Below, in pieces: positions 8,659 through 17,026 of a DNA stretch of 64,000 bases. The first letter of the stretch is position 1. Each line of letters starts with the position of its first letter. A model generated the notes under the pieces. It did not search any database, was not told the origin of the DNA, and was given only the letters and a program-made list of their open reading frames with translations. Source of the DNA: Lepagella muris (GTDB lineage Bacteria > Bacteroidota > Bacteroidia > Bacteroidales > Muribaculaceae); NCBI RefSeq assembly GCF_004793975.1, contig NZ_SRYB01000020.1, positions 25,713 through 89,712 of the forward strand, in the 5' to 3' direction. The position numbers and the translations under genes were made by a program.

Positions 8659-11600
8659 ATGAGAAAACTATTTTTCTTTATGTTGGCAATGTTGGTATGC
8701 TCGCTTGAGATTTCTGCCCAGATCCATACGGTTAAAGGCACAATCTTTGATGCTACCAATAATGAGCCATTGGTAGGGGCAACAGTCGCACCTATCGGAG
8801 GAGGGCAAGGCGTCGCTACTGACATTGATGGAAATTTCGTGCTACGAGTGCCACAAGGTGTCAAAAAAGCAAAAATAACCTATGTCGGTTACACTCCGAC
8901 AACTGTAGAACTAAAAGATGGCATGAAGGTTTTTCTTCAATCAGAATCTGCGGAGCTTGATGATGTTGTGGTAGTTGCTTATGGTACTGCCACAAAGGAG
9001 TCCCTTACAGGATCAGTCGCTGTAGTAAATTCCGCTGAGATTGAAAAAAGGCCTGTCAATACGGTCACTTCCGCACTGGAAGGAATCGCACCGGGTGTGC
9101 AAGTATCGAGCAGCACCACTGCAGGTCCCGGCGGAGCTCCCTCTATTCTTATCCGTGGCATCAATACCGTAAATGGCACGAATGCTCCGATATATGTTGT
9201 CGATGGCGTGATATTCAATGGCTCAATTGCTGATATAAATCCGGAGGATGTTGAATCAATGTCTGTGTTGAAAGATGCCGCATCATGCGCACTTTATGGT
9301 GCGAAGGGTGCAAATGGCGTGATTCTCATCACGACACGAAAGGCCAAGTCCAAAGGTAAAGTTGATGTGACCTTGAAAATAAATCAAGGCATATATCAGA
9401 GAGGGCTTCCTTTCTATGAGACTTTAAATTCCAACCAATGGATGGAAACCACGCTTACCTCAATAGTCAACAGTCAGAATTCTTTGGAGAATAATGAGCT
9501 TACTCTTGACCAAATCCGAAAAGACCAGATAGAACATTTCTTTGATAATGTCCACGTTTGGAATATATATGGTGATAAGAAAGCTGAAGATATATTCAAT
9601 GAAAACGGAAATGTGGTGCTTAATCCGTTAGCGGCGTATGATGACCTTAACTGGTGGGATGCCATGTCGCAGAATGGTTATCGTCAAGAATATAATGTCT
9701 CTGTTGCTGCGGCACAAGATAAGTTCAACGTATTTGCATCAACCGGCTACCTGAAATCGCAGGGCTATATGATCAACACTGATTTCGAGCGTTTCTCAAA
9801 CCGTATCAACCTCTCAGCCACTCCCGTGAATTATTTCAGATTTGGAGTGAACACCAACATGAGTTACCAGAAATCGCAGGATGATGACCTTGATGTCGAT
9901 GATCTTGGGGTTACATCCAATCCTTTCAACTACGTTTATCGTGCCCCGGTATTCCCGTATTACAATCACGATATGAAAACAGGCGCGATCATTTATGATG
10001 AAAATGGAGAGAAAGAATGGAACACGAATCCGGGCTACACTCCCTATGAGAGCAACATCGCATATCTATTGCGTTCAAACAGCAATAGTTTCAACAAACT
10101 GACCGCAGACCTGTCAGTAAATGCGACAGCAATCCTTCCCTATGGATTCGAATTCACCGTGAGAGGGGATATGTTCAGATCAAAACAAGAATACAAGAGT
10201 TTTGGCAATCCGTGGGTCGGATCGGCTCTCGGTTTCGGACGTCTGAGAGTCACCAACTATAACACCAAGACCTACAATTTCATGCAGACCCTTACGTGGG
10301 AACATCAATATGGAGACCATCATGTCGATGTGCTGCTTGATCATGAAAATTATTCTTACGATTATGGCTACAACTACCAACAGGCTTCTGACATGATATT
10401 CACAGCCGGCGCTTTGGAACTTACTAATTTTGCAAAGAACGAGAGCTATTCGGCATATCATATCCAGCGCACCACAGAATCTTATCTTGGAAGAGCCAGA
10501 TACAACTACAACCAGCAATATTTCGCAGAGGCCTCACTTCGCAGAGACGGCACATCACGCTTTGCAAAAGACTCACGCTGGGGCACATTCTGGAGCGTCG
10601 GCGCAAGCTGGATTATCTCCAAGGAGAAATTCCTCCGCAATATTGACTGGATAAATTATCTCAAGCTTCGCGCATCTTATGGTACAGCCGGTTCGGATGC
10701 GGCAGCAAATTCCTATGCATATTGGTCTCTTTACGCACAACGTGCTGCCAGAGTCGACAGCCAGCTGGTAATGTCACCCTCTCAGATGGGCAACGACAAA
10801 GCGAAATGGGAAAGCGTCAGGACTCTTGACGTTGCCCTTGAAGGCACTCTTTTCAACGACAGATTAAATTTCTCTATCGGATACTTCTTGAAAAAGAATG
10901 TGGATCTTTTATATAACGTAAAACAGCCTGCATCAGCCGGTGGAAAATGGGACGGCGCACAATGGACTATTCTTACAAATATCGGCACAATGCAAAATGT
11001 CGGATGGGAACTTATGTTCAAAGGCGACGTCATCAGGACAAGAGATTTCCGCTGGGGTTTGAATCTGGATGCATCATTTATAAAGAACAAACTGACAAAA
11101 TTGCCGGCAAGCGGCAACCAGTGGACCTCGAACATCGCCCTTATCGAAGGGAAAAGCCGTTATGAATTCTACATACCCACCTATGCGGGCGTGGATATGG
11201 CCACAGGTCGGGCTCTTTATGAGATCAACAAAGACAGCCATGAATTCATGGAGCTCAACGAAGAGACCGGCAATTGGGAATTCAGCCAATCCGCTTGGGA
11301 TTCCAACATTGAGGGAGCGAAGAAAAACAATGCCTATGTAGAAATCGACGGTAAGCCCTACACCACACAAACGACATATTCATCAAAAGAATTCCAGGGC
11401 TCATCCCTTCCCACCGTATTCGGTTCGTTTGGAACAACACTCGAATGGAAAGGTATAACCCTGGGAGCACTGTTCACCTACAGCCTCGGGGGTAAAGTCC
11501 TTGACAGCACCTATAACAGCCTTATGTCTTATGGCGATGGCAAAACCAACAGTTACCACAAGGATGTGTTGAATTCATGGACCGAAGCTCCTGCAGGTCT

Positions 11601-11931
11601 AAACATGGACGACCCCTCACAACGAATCAGCAAAAAAATAAATCCACAAATCAACGCACAATACTCCAGCTACGACAACGCCACATCTTCGCGCTGGTTG
11701 ACGGATGCAAGCTATCTCCAATTCAAAAACCTCTCCGTAGGTTATGATTTCCCGAAGGTAGTGACCGATCCTATAAAACTTCAGGCTTTGAACCTCGGAT
11801 TCAATGTTGAAAACCTATTCACCGTTACAAAACGGAAAGGCATCAACCCCGCATACAACTATTCAGGCGGACAAGGTAACTATTTCGTTGTCTCAAGAGT
11901 ATTTTCTTTCCAACTGACAGCTCGTTTCTAA
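8659..11931 (+). CDS. SusC/RagA-family TonB-linked outer-membrane transporter
   Basis: 1090 aa. Signal peptide (MRKLFFFMLAMLVCSLEISA), then a carboxypeptidase-like domain (VKGTIFDATNNEPLVGATV, IDGNFVLRVPQG, ITYVGYTP), a TonB box region (DDVVVVAYGT), the plug (SLTGSVAVV, ALEGIAPGVQV, ILIRGINTVNGTNAPIYVVDGV, VLKDAASCALYGAKGANGVILITT), and a large barrel ending VVSRVFSFQLTARF. SusC proteins import glycan or peptide ligands captured by the partner SusD, here 23 bp downstream. No glycosidase or regulator is next to the pair, so the ligand is unknown. Confidence 0.95.
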   Translation: MRKLFFFMLAMLVCSLEISAQIHTVKGTIFDATNNEPLVGATVAPIGGGQGVATDIDGNFVLRVPQGVKKAKITYVGYTPTTVELKDGMKVFLQSESAELDDVVVVAYGTATKESLTGSVAVVNSAEIEKRPVNTVTSALEGIAPGVQVSSSTTAGPGGAPSILIRGINTVNGTNAPIYVVDGVIFNGSIADINPEDVESMSVLKDAASCALYGAKGANGVILITTRKAKSKGKVDVTLKINQGIYQRGLPFYETLNSNQWMETTLTSIVNSQNSLENNELTLDQIRKDQIEHFFDNVHVWNIYGDKKAEDIFNENGNVVLNPLAAYDDLNWWDAMSQNGYRQEYNVSVAAAQDKFNVFASTGYLKSQGYMINTDFERFSNRINLSATPVNYFRFGVNTNMSYQKSQDDDLDVDDLGVTSNPFNYVYRAPVFPYYNHDMKTGAIIYDENGEKEWNTNPGYTPYESNIAYLLRSNSNSFNKLTADLSVNATAILPYGFEFTVRGDMFRSKQEYKSFGNPWVGSALGFGRLRVTNYNTKTYNFMQTLTWEHQYGDHHVDVLLDHENYSYDYGYNYQQASDMIFTAGALELTNFAKNESYSAYHIQRTTESYLGRARYNYNQQYFAEASLRRDGTSRFAKDSRWGTFWSVGASWIISKEKFLRNIDWINYLKLRASYGTAGSDAAANSYAYWSLYAQRAARVDSQLVMSPSQMGNDKAKWESVRTLDVALEGTLFNDRLNFSIGYFLKKNVDLLYNVKQPASAGGKWDGAQWTILTNIGTMQNVGWELMFKGDVIRTRDFRWGLNLDASFIKNKLTKLPASGNQWTSNIALIEGKSRYEFYIPTYAGVDMATGRALYEINKDSHEFMELNEETGNWEFSQSAWDSNIEGAKKNNAYVEIDGKPYTTQTTYSSKEFQGSSLPTVFGSFGTTLEWKGITLGALFTYSLGGKVLDSTYNSLMSYGDGKTNSYHKDVLNSWTEAPAGLNMDDPSQRISKKINPQINAQYSSYDNATSSRWLTDASYLQFKNLSVGYDFPKVVTDPIKLQALNLGFNVENLFTVTKRKGINPAYNYSGGQGNYFVVSRVFSFQLTARF

Positions 11932-11954
11932 ATCTTATAAACGAAAAAAACGAC

Positions 11955-13694
11955 ATGAAAAAAAATATAATAACAAAAGGGATTGCCGCTCTCATGGTCT
12001 CTACCATGCTAACTCCGGCATTGACCTCTTGCTCATCTGATTATCTTGATAAAGAGCCAATCACATCAACAAGTTCCGCTGATATCTCGGGCACAATAGA
12101 AGGCGCAAGAGCAGCAAAGACAGGTTTGTGTCAGGGAATGTACCGTCAATTCACAGAACATAAGCTCAACGGCACAAATGGAGAGGCTTGGATGATGATT
12201 TACTATGGTGAGGTTTTTGGTAATTCAATGCTCAGCAATCTATATTGCGGACATGGGACAAGCGACACTTATGCAAACTGGAGTCAGCTTCGCCAAGAGA
12301 CTTATTGGGGAGCACAACAGATGTGGTATTATGCATATAATCTCATTAATTGGGCAAACCTCATAATCGAAAACATCGACAATCTGGACTCATACGACGG
12401 AGAGAGGGATTTCATCAAGGCGGTTGCCTTGACAATGCGTGCACATTTGTACACGCGGCTTGTACAATGTTATGCGCCAAACTGGGAAAATGCAAACAAT
12501 GGCGATGTCAAATGTTTGATCATACGTAAAAACAGCACAACTGAAGATTTACCATTCAGCACCATGAAGGAAGCTATAGATCTGATTTATGCTGACCTTG
12601 ACGAAGCCATCAACCTCTTTGATAATTGCGGCTGGAAAAGAGACTTCATTTGGGAACCTGACGCCTCTGTTGCCCGTGGAATATATGCCCGCATAGCCAT
12701 GATCACACATGACTATCAGAAAGCGCAACAAATGGCAGCGGAAGCTCGGAAAGGATATCCCATAATGTCTGCCGATGAATATACTTCTGGCTTTGTGACT
12801 GCAAATGACGAGTATATGTGGGCTACGATGTATGAAGCACCCGCACAGTCTATATATTACTATGCCACCGGTGCCTACAATGCATGCAACGGACGCTATC
12901 AGAGTTCGTGGGGCTATGCAGTTAACTCAATTGATTATATGCTGTATAAAAAATTCCCCATCACCGACATCAGAAAGCGGTTGTATATAACGCCCGAATT
13001 CCTTGAACTCAACAAAGAACTTGCAGATAAGTATGGTCTTAAAGCTGAAGATTTTTGGGATGCATCCAAAATTTACACTAATGGTATGAGGATTCAGATC
13101 AACAGTCAGAATACAGCCATGAGAGATTTCATAATTGAATATGGAAAACAAGAATATGCCCGTCAAGATAAAATCAACGGATTCTTAAGCGGCACCATTG
13201 CTCCATATCAAGGGAAAAGCACCGAAGTATTATTTGGAACACAATACAAATTCTGGGGCAACCAGGTATATGGTATGAATCAATGGCCGTTTATGCGTGC
13301 ATCTGAAATGGCATATACCGAAGCTGAGGCAGCTTACCGCAACGGTGACGAAGCCACGGCACGTAAAATTCTCATAGAAATTAATAAGGATAAGCGAGAT
13401 CCAAATTATGATTGCACCTCTTCCGGTGAAGCTCTTCTTCAGGAAATCAAAGATTACAGAACGTTTGAACTTTGGGGTGAAGGTTTCAACTGGTTTGATA
13501 TGAAACGTTGGCACGATCCAATAGTCCGTGTCGGTTGGGAAGCCGGGAATATGGAATCCGGAAACAGAGGCGTCTCATTCACTCAAAGATTTGATCCGGA
13601 TGATTTCTACGGCTGGGTTATAACCGTTCCAACTGTCGAATTCAATTATAACAAACTTGCAAATCGTGCGGATTTACCTGGTGGTAACCGATAA
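11955..13694 (+). CDS. SusD/RagB-family surface ligand-binding lipoprotein
   Basis: 579 aa. Lipoprotein signal with lipobox LTSC (Cys26) followed by SSDYLDKEPITST, the characteristic SusD start. Other family segments: TGLCQGMYRQ, LINWANLIIENID with YD, RAHLYTRLVQCYAPNW, YADLDEAINLF, MRASEMAYTEAEAAYRNGDEATARKIL, and near the C-terminus FELWGEGFNWFDMKRW, then an RFDPDDFYGWVITVP tail. It caps the partner SusC and captures the substrate at the cell surface. A strong hairpin after the stop ends the two-gene operon. Confidence 0.94.
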   Translation: MKKNIITKGIAALMVSTMLTPALTSCSSDYLDKEPITSTSSADISGTIEGARAAKTGLCQGMYRQFTEHKLNGTNGEAWMMIYYGEVFGNSMLSNLYCGHGTSDTYANWSQLRQETYWGAQQMWYYAYNLINWANLIIENIDNLDSYDGERDFIKAVALTMRAHLYTRLVQCYAPNWENANNGDVKCLIIRKNSTTEDLPFSTMKEAIDLIYADLDEAINLFDNCGWKRDFIWEPDASVARGIYARIAMITHDYQKAQQMAAEARKGYPIMSADEYTSGFVTANDEYMWATMYEAPAQSIYYYATGAYNACNGRYQSSWGYAVNSIDYMLYKKFPITDIRKRLYITPEFLELNKELADKYGLKAEDFWDASKIYTNGMRIQINSQNTAMRDFIIEYGKQEYARQDKINGFLSGTIAPYQGKSTEVLFGTQYKFWGNQVYGMNQWPFMRASEMAYTEAEAAYRNGDEATARKILIEINKDKRDPNYDCTSSGEALLQEIKDYRTFELWGEGFNWFDMKRWHDPIVRVGWEAGNMESGNRGVSFTQRFDPDDFYGWVITVPTVEFNYNKLANRADLPGGNR

Positions 13695-13700
13695 TCTATT

Positions 13701-13747
13701 GAAATAGAAGAGGGATGATATTCAGAACATCATCCCTCTTCTATTTC
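13701..13747. terminator. Hairpin after SusD
   Basis: Perfect 19-bp inverted repeat (13701-13719 with 13729-13747) with a 9-nt loop, just after the SusD stop. The T tail is weak; probable terminator or mRNA-stabilising end. Confidence 0.75.
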
Positions 13748-13810
13748 ACATACTTTTAGGATATTTAACCTTTCGGAACATGTTTAGACAACTCCCTTGT
13801 TTTAATATGG

Positions 13811-13842
13811 TTGGTTACTTACAATATTAATTATTAACTTTG
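13811..13842 (+). promoter_or_regulatory. Promoter for prephenate dehydrogenase
   Basis: TTG (13811-13813), 21 bp, TAACTTTG (13835-13842). Start codon follows at 13866, leaving a leader of roughly 15-20 nt. Confidence 0.75.
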
Positions 13843-13865
13843 CAATCTTCAATAACGATACAATA

Positions 13866-14639
13866 ATGAAAATATTGATTCTTGGAGCCGGCAAAATGGG
13901 CTCCTTTTTCTGCGACCTTCTCTCTTTCCGTCATGATGTGGCGATTCTTGACACCGACCCGCAGCGGCTGCGTTTCACGTTTAATGTGCAGCGGTTCTCT
14001 TCGCCGGAGGAAGTGAAGGAGTTTGATCCCGACATGGTGCTGAATGCCGCCACCGTCAAATATACCATCCAAGCGTTTGAGGCTATTCTACCATATATCC
14101 GGCAGAATGCAATACTCAGCGATATCGCTTCCGTAAAGACCGGATTGCCGGAGTTCTATGAGAAGGCCGGACATCCTTTTGTCAGCACCCATCCTATGTT
14201 CGGGCCCACATTCGCATCTCTCTCTAATCTTCGGAATGAGAATGCCGTAATTATCAAGGAGGGGGACCATCTCGGAAGGGTTTTCTTCAAGGATATCTAC
14301 AATGAACTGAAACTAAACGTGGTGGAATACACTTTCGACGAGCACGACGAGACTATGGCTTATTCCCTCGGAATACCGTTCGCATCCACTTTCGTATTCG
14401 CCGGAATAATGAAGCATCAGGATGCTCCGGGCACAACGTTCAAACGCCATTTCGACATCGCGCGTGGCGTGCTTAGCGAGGATGACCATCTATTGAGTGA
14501 GATCATGTTTAACCCTCACACCCCGAAGCAACTTGAGAAGATACGCACCCAGCTCGCAGAACTTCAGGAAATCGTGGAGCACCACGACAGCTCCGCAATG
14601 AAGAAATTCCTCACCAAACTGCGCAACAACATCAAGTGA
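13866..14639 (+). CDS. tyrA: Prephenate dehydrogenase
   Basis: 257 aa. An N-terminal Rossmann fold (MKILILGAGKMGSFFCDLL, with LDTDPQRL as the nucleotide-ribose acidic motif), then AILSDIASVKTGLPEF and the family signature HPMFGPT, then the helical dehydrogenase domain. It oxidatively decarboxylates prephenate to 4-hydroxyphenylpyruvate in tyrosine synthesis. It has no ACT or chorismate mutase domain, so it is the short monofunctional form. The other aromatic-pathway genes are outside the window. A terminator follows. Confidence 0.88.
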   Translation: MKILILGAGKMGSFFCDLLSFRHDVAILDTDPQRLRFTFNVQRFSSPEEVKEFDPDMVLNAATVKYTIQAFEAILPYIRQNAILSDIASVKTGLPEFYEKAGHPFVSTHPMFGPTFASLSNLRNENAVIIKEGDHLGRVFFKDIYNELKLNVVEYTFDEHDETMAYSLGIPFASTFVFAGIMKHQDAPGTTFKRHFDIARGVLSEDDHLLSEIMFNPHTPKQLEKIRTQLAELQEIVEHHDSSAMKKFLTKLRNNIK

Positions 14640-14665
14640 CCGGGATAAACCATCTCTGGAATTAA

Positions 14666-14696
14666 AGCGTTTAGTCTATGTCTAAACGCTCTTTTT
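14666..14696 (+). terminator. Terminator whose T tract abuts the MFS start codon
   Basis: Stem AGCGTTTAG/CTAAACGCT (14666-14674 with 14682-14690), 7-nt loop, then C and six T, ending directly at the ATG at 14698. Confidence 0.8.
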
Positions 14697-14697
14697 T

Positions 14698-15975
14698 ATG
14701 TCTTCATCCACTAAAACACCGGCTGCCGCCACTACCCCTGCAAGCGGCACATCATCCCGACGCTACTACGTCTTCCTCATATTCTATCTGGTAATGTTGA
14801 GCGCGTTCGGATCGTTTGTCAACGACATGTATCTTCCGACACTTCCGGAAATGGTAAGGTCGTTCCATACCACCACGTCCACCGTGCAACTTGGTCTGAC
14901 ATTCGGAATGATCGGACTCGGAGTAGGAGAAATGATACTCGGTCCGTTAAGCGACAGGTTCGGAAGGAAGCCGATACTTATCGGGGCACTCATAGTGTTC
15001 TGCATAGGTGCCGTATGCTGCGTATGGTCAAAAACCATACACGTCTTCATCTGGTGGCGACTTGTGCAGGGACTGGGCGCATCCGGCGGTTATTTCCTCG
15101 CCCGCACCATTCCCGCCGATCTCTATCAGGGACGCGCATTGGCAAAAGTAATGGCTCTTGTCGGGGCAATCAACGGTTTCGCGCCGGCAAGTGCGCCGGT
15201 GATCGGCGGACTTGTGGCTCGTTCCATCGGATGGCAAGGGATATTCTGGATACTCTTCGGATTCTGTGCATTCCTGCTTCTCATATCTCCGGTATTCAAG
15301 GAATCACTCCCCGTCTCAAGAAGGATTACAGGTCACTTCGGGGTGGCATTCAAGAATTATGCAGTGCTTTGTCGCAACCGTCATTTCGTCATACACGTCA
15401 TGCTCAAGGGGGCGGCCCTCGGCATCCTCTTCGCATACATATCCTCAGCCCCATTCATCATACAGGACCATTACGGCTACTCACAGATGCAATTCGGTTT
15501 CTTCATGGGTTTCAACGCCCTGTTCGTTGCCACAGGCTCCATGATCGCCCTACGGTTCAAGCCCCTGAAGAGAGCCGCTGTAATAGCCGGACGCACGCTT
15601 ACGCTCGTGGCGATTGCGCAATTCGCATGCTTCTTCCTAATTGATAACGTGTGGGTGTATGAGGCTATGAACCTCCCGATGCTGTTGTGCCTCGGAATGC
15701 TCTTCACAGTAGGGAATACGCTTGCCATGAATGAAGGCAGGGACTGTGCCGGCGATGCCTCGGCTCTGATCGGGTTGGCAGGCTATCTGTTCGGGGCAGT
15801 AGTCAGTCCTCTCGTGGGTCTTGGAGATATAGTCCATTCCACTGGCATAGCGATAATATCGCTCTCTGCAATCACCCTTCTCTTCACCCACATGAGCCGC
15901 GACCTCCCCGCCGACCTCTTGCCGACTCCCGCTTCTGCAAAGAGAATGGCACCACCCTCCCCTGAAAACAAATAA
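14698..15975 (+). CDS. Bcr/CflA-type major facilitator drug exporter
   Basis: 425 aa. Twelve-helix-type MFS with motif A between helices 2 and 3 (GPLSDRFGRKPILIG) and FVNDMYLPTLPEM after helix 1, a Bcr/CflA family mark. It would export drugs or metabolites with the proton gradient in the inner membrane. The N-terminus is Ser/Thr/Ala rich and cytoplasmic. The start at 14698 is needed to include helix 1, although a terminator T tract runs right up to it, leaving no room for a separate ribosome site except within that structure. The C-terminal tail after residue 400 is hydrophilic. Confidence 0.87.
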   Translation: MSSSTKTPAAATTPASGTSSRRYYVFLIFYLVMLSAFGSFVNDMYLPTLPEMVRSFHTTTSTVQLGLTFGMIGLGVGEMILGPLSDRFGRKPILIGALIVFCIGAVCCVWSKTIHVFIWWRLVQGLGASGGYFLARTIPADLYQGRALAKVMALVGAINGFAPASAPVIGGLVARSIGWQGIFWILFGFCAFLLLISPVFKESLPVSRRITGHFGVAFKNYAVLCRNRHFVIHVMLKGAALGILFAYISSAPFIIQDHYGYSQMQFGFFMGFNALFVATGSMIALRFKPLKRAAVIAGRTLTLVAIAQFACFFLIDNVWVYEAMNLPMLLCLGMLFTVGNTLAMNEGRDCAGDASALIGLAGYLFGAVVSPLVGLGDIVHSTGIAIISLSAITLLFTHMSRDLPADLLPTPASAKRMAPPSPENK

Positions 15976-16018
15976 TACCATCCGTGTAATATGGGATGCT
16001 AATAAGCGTTATCATGAT

Positions 16019-16627
16019 ATGAAAAGATTCCTGCATATTGTCTCACTCTTAGTCATGTTTCTATTCATGACATCTACATCGGTCTCCGCACAGCTACGGT
16101 ATGGGTTCCGGTTCGGAGGCGACATAGCCTCTGCCCGACTGAAAAATGCCGGCGACGCCACTCTGCGTAATGGCGGAGGTTTCAGCGGCGGCTTCGTATT
16201 TGAATACCAGATGCCGAAATGCGGTTTCGCCCCCGACATCGCGATACTCTACACACGCTATAACACCCGTCTTTCCGAAACAGGGAAAGATCCGGTGAGT
16301 TTCGGGCGTAACTTCATCGAGGTGCCGGTGCATTTCAAATATAAGTTCTGGATGAAATCATTCCATGAGCTGTTTGGTCCGATGATATATACCGGTCCGT
16401 CGTTTGCTTTCCGTGTTGGCAACGACAACAAGGCTCCCCTCTCTTCAAAGGTAGTGCAGACCGGATGGGACGTGGGGATCGGATTCGATATTGTCAACTT
16501 TATCCAGATTGCAGGCGCCTACCGGTTCGGTCTCGGTAATGCCGTCAGCAGCTATCCATCTCATCCCGACGCCTCTCTGAGAACGGATTGCTGGAACATC
16601 TCCGCAACAATCCTGTTTGACTTCTGA
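16019..16627 (+). CDS. Small outer-membrane beta-barrel protein (porin/PorT-like family)
   Basis: 202 aa. Signal peptide (MKRFLHIVSLLVMFLFMTSTSVSA then QLRYGFRFGGDIA), amphipathic strands with Gly and aromatic residues (FSGGFVFEYQM, FIEVPVHFKYKFW, WDVGIGFDIVNFIQIAGAYRFGLG) and a terminal Phe (ATILFDF). This is the pattern of the PorT/outer-membrane-beta-barrel family common in Bacteroidetes. It follows the exporter by 43 bp on the same strand. The specific function is unknown. Confidence 0.75.
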   Translation: MKRFLHIVSLLVMFLFMTSTSVSAQLRYGFRFGGDIASARLKNAGDATLRNGGGFSGGFVFEYQMPKCGFAPDIAILYTRYNTRLSETGKDPVSFGRNFIEVPVHFKYKFWMKSFHELFGPMIYTGPSFAFRVGNDNKAPLSSKVVQTGWDVGIGFDIVNFIQIAGAYRFGLGNAVSSYPSHPDASLRTDCWNISATILFDF

Positions 16628-16683
16628 CGCGCCTACGATATCATTATATACTGAATATACATCAGCAGGTTTATGATATAATA

Positions 16684-16720
16684 CCATAAACCTATAAACC
16701 ATAAACCATAAACCTATAAA
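16684..16720 (+). repeat. ATAAACC short repeats
   Basis: Four to five copies of ATAAACC or CTATAAA in tandem directly before the start codon at 16721, occupying the place of a ribosome site. A related AT-rich motif recurs at 32467-32491. Confidence 0.6.
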
Positions 16721-16987
16721 ATGGATACAAAACTTTTCATTAACCGTGCCGCCGATCTCGTGAAGGAATATATCGCGGAGGAGGAAGCATACACCGACAA
16801 CGTGCAGCTACAGATCAACACTCTCACCTGGGACATGGAGATTGCTGATCCGGAGAACGATCTTCCTGACTGCGACTATTATCCCATGATGGATCTTGTG
16901 AAGATGAGCGTGGAGAATCCGGGACAATGGGTGCCTGATATGGATGCCATTGAGGAGATGGCTGCCGATTACGTATTCACTGAATAA
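16721..16987 (+). CDS. Small acidic protein of unknown function
   Basis: 88 aa, not recognised. It is acidic and probably all-helical, begins MDTKLFINRAADLVKEYIAEEE and has a central TWDMEIADPENDLPDCDYYPMMDLV segment. No signal peptide or membrane segment. It stands between a barrel protein and an AraC sensor on the same strand. The good codon structure, clean start and position argue that it is real; no function is proposed. Confidence 0.65.
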   Translation: MDTKLFINRAADLVKEYIAEEEAYTDNVQLQINTLTWDMEIADPENDLPDCDYYPMMDLVKMSVENPGQWVPDMDAIEEMAADYVFTE

Positions 16988-17026
16988 CAGATACCGAATC
17001 ACTCATAATCATCCTATAATCCCACT

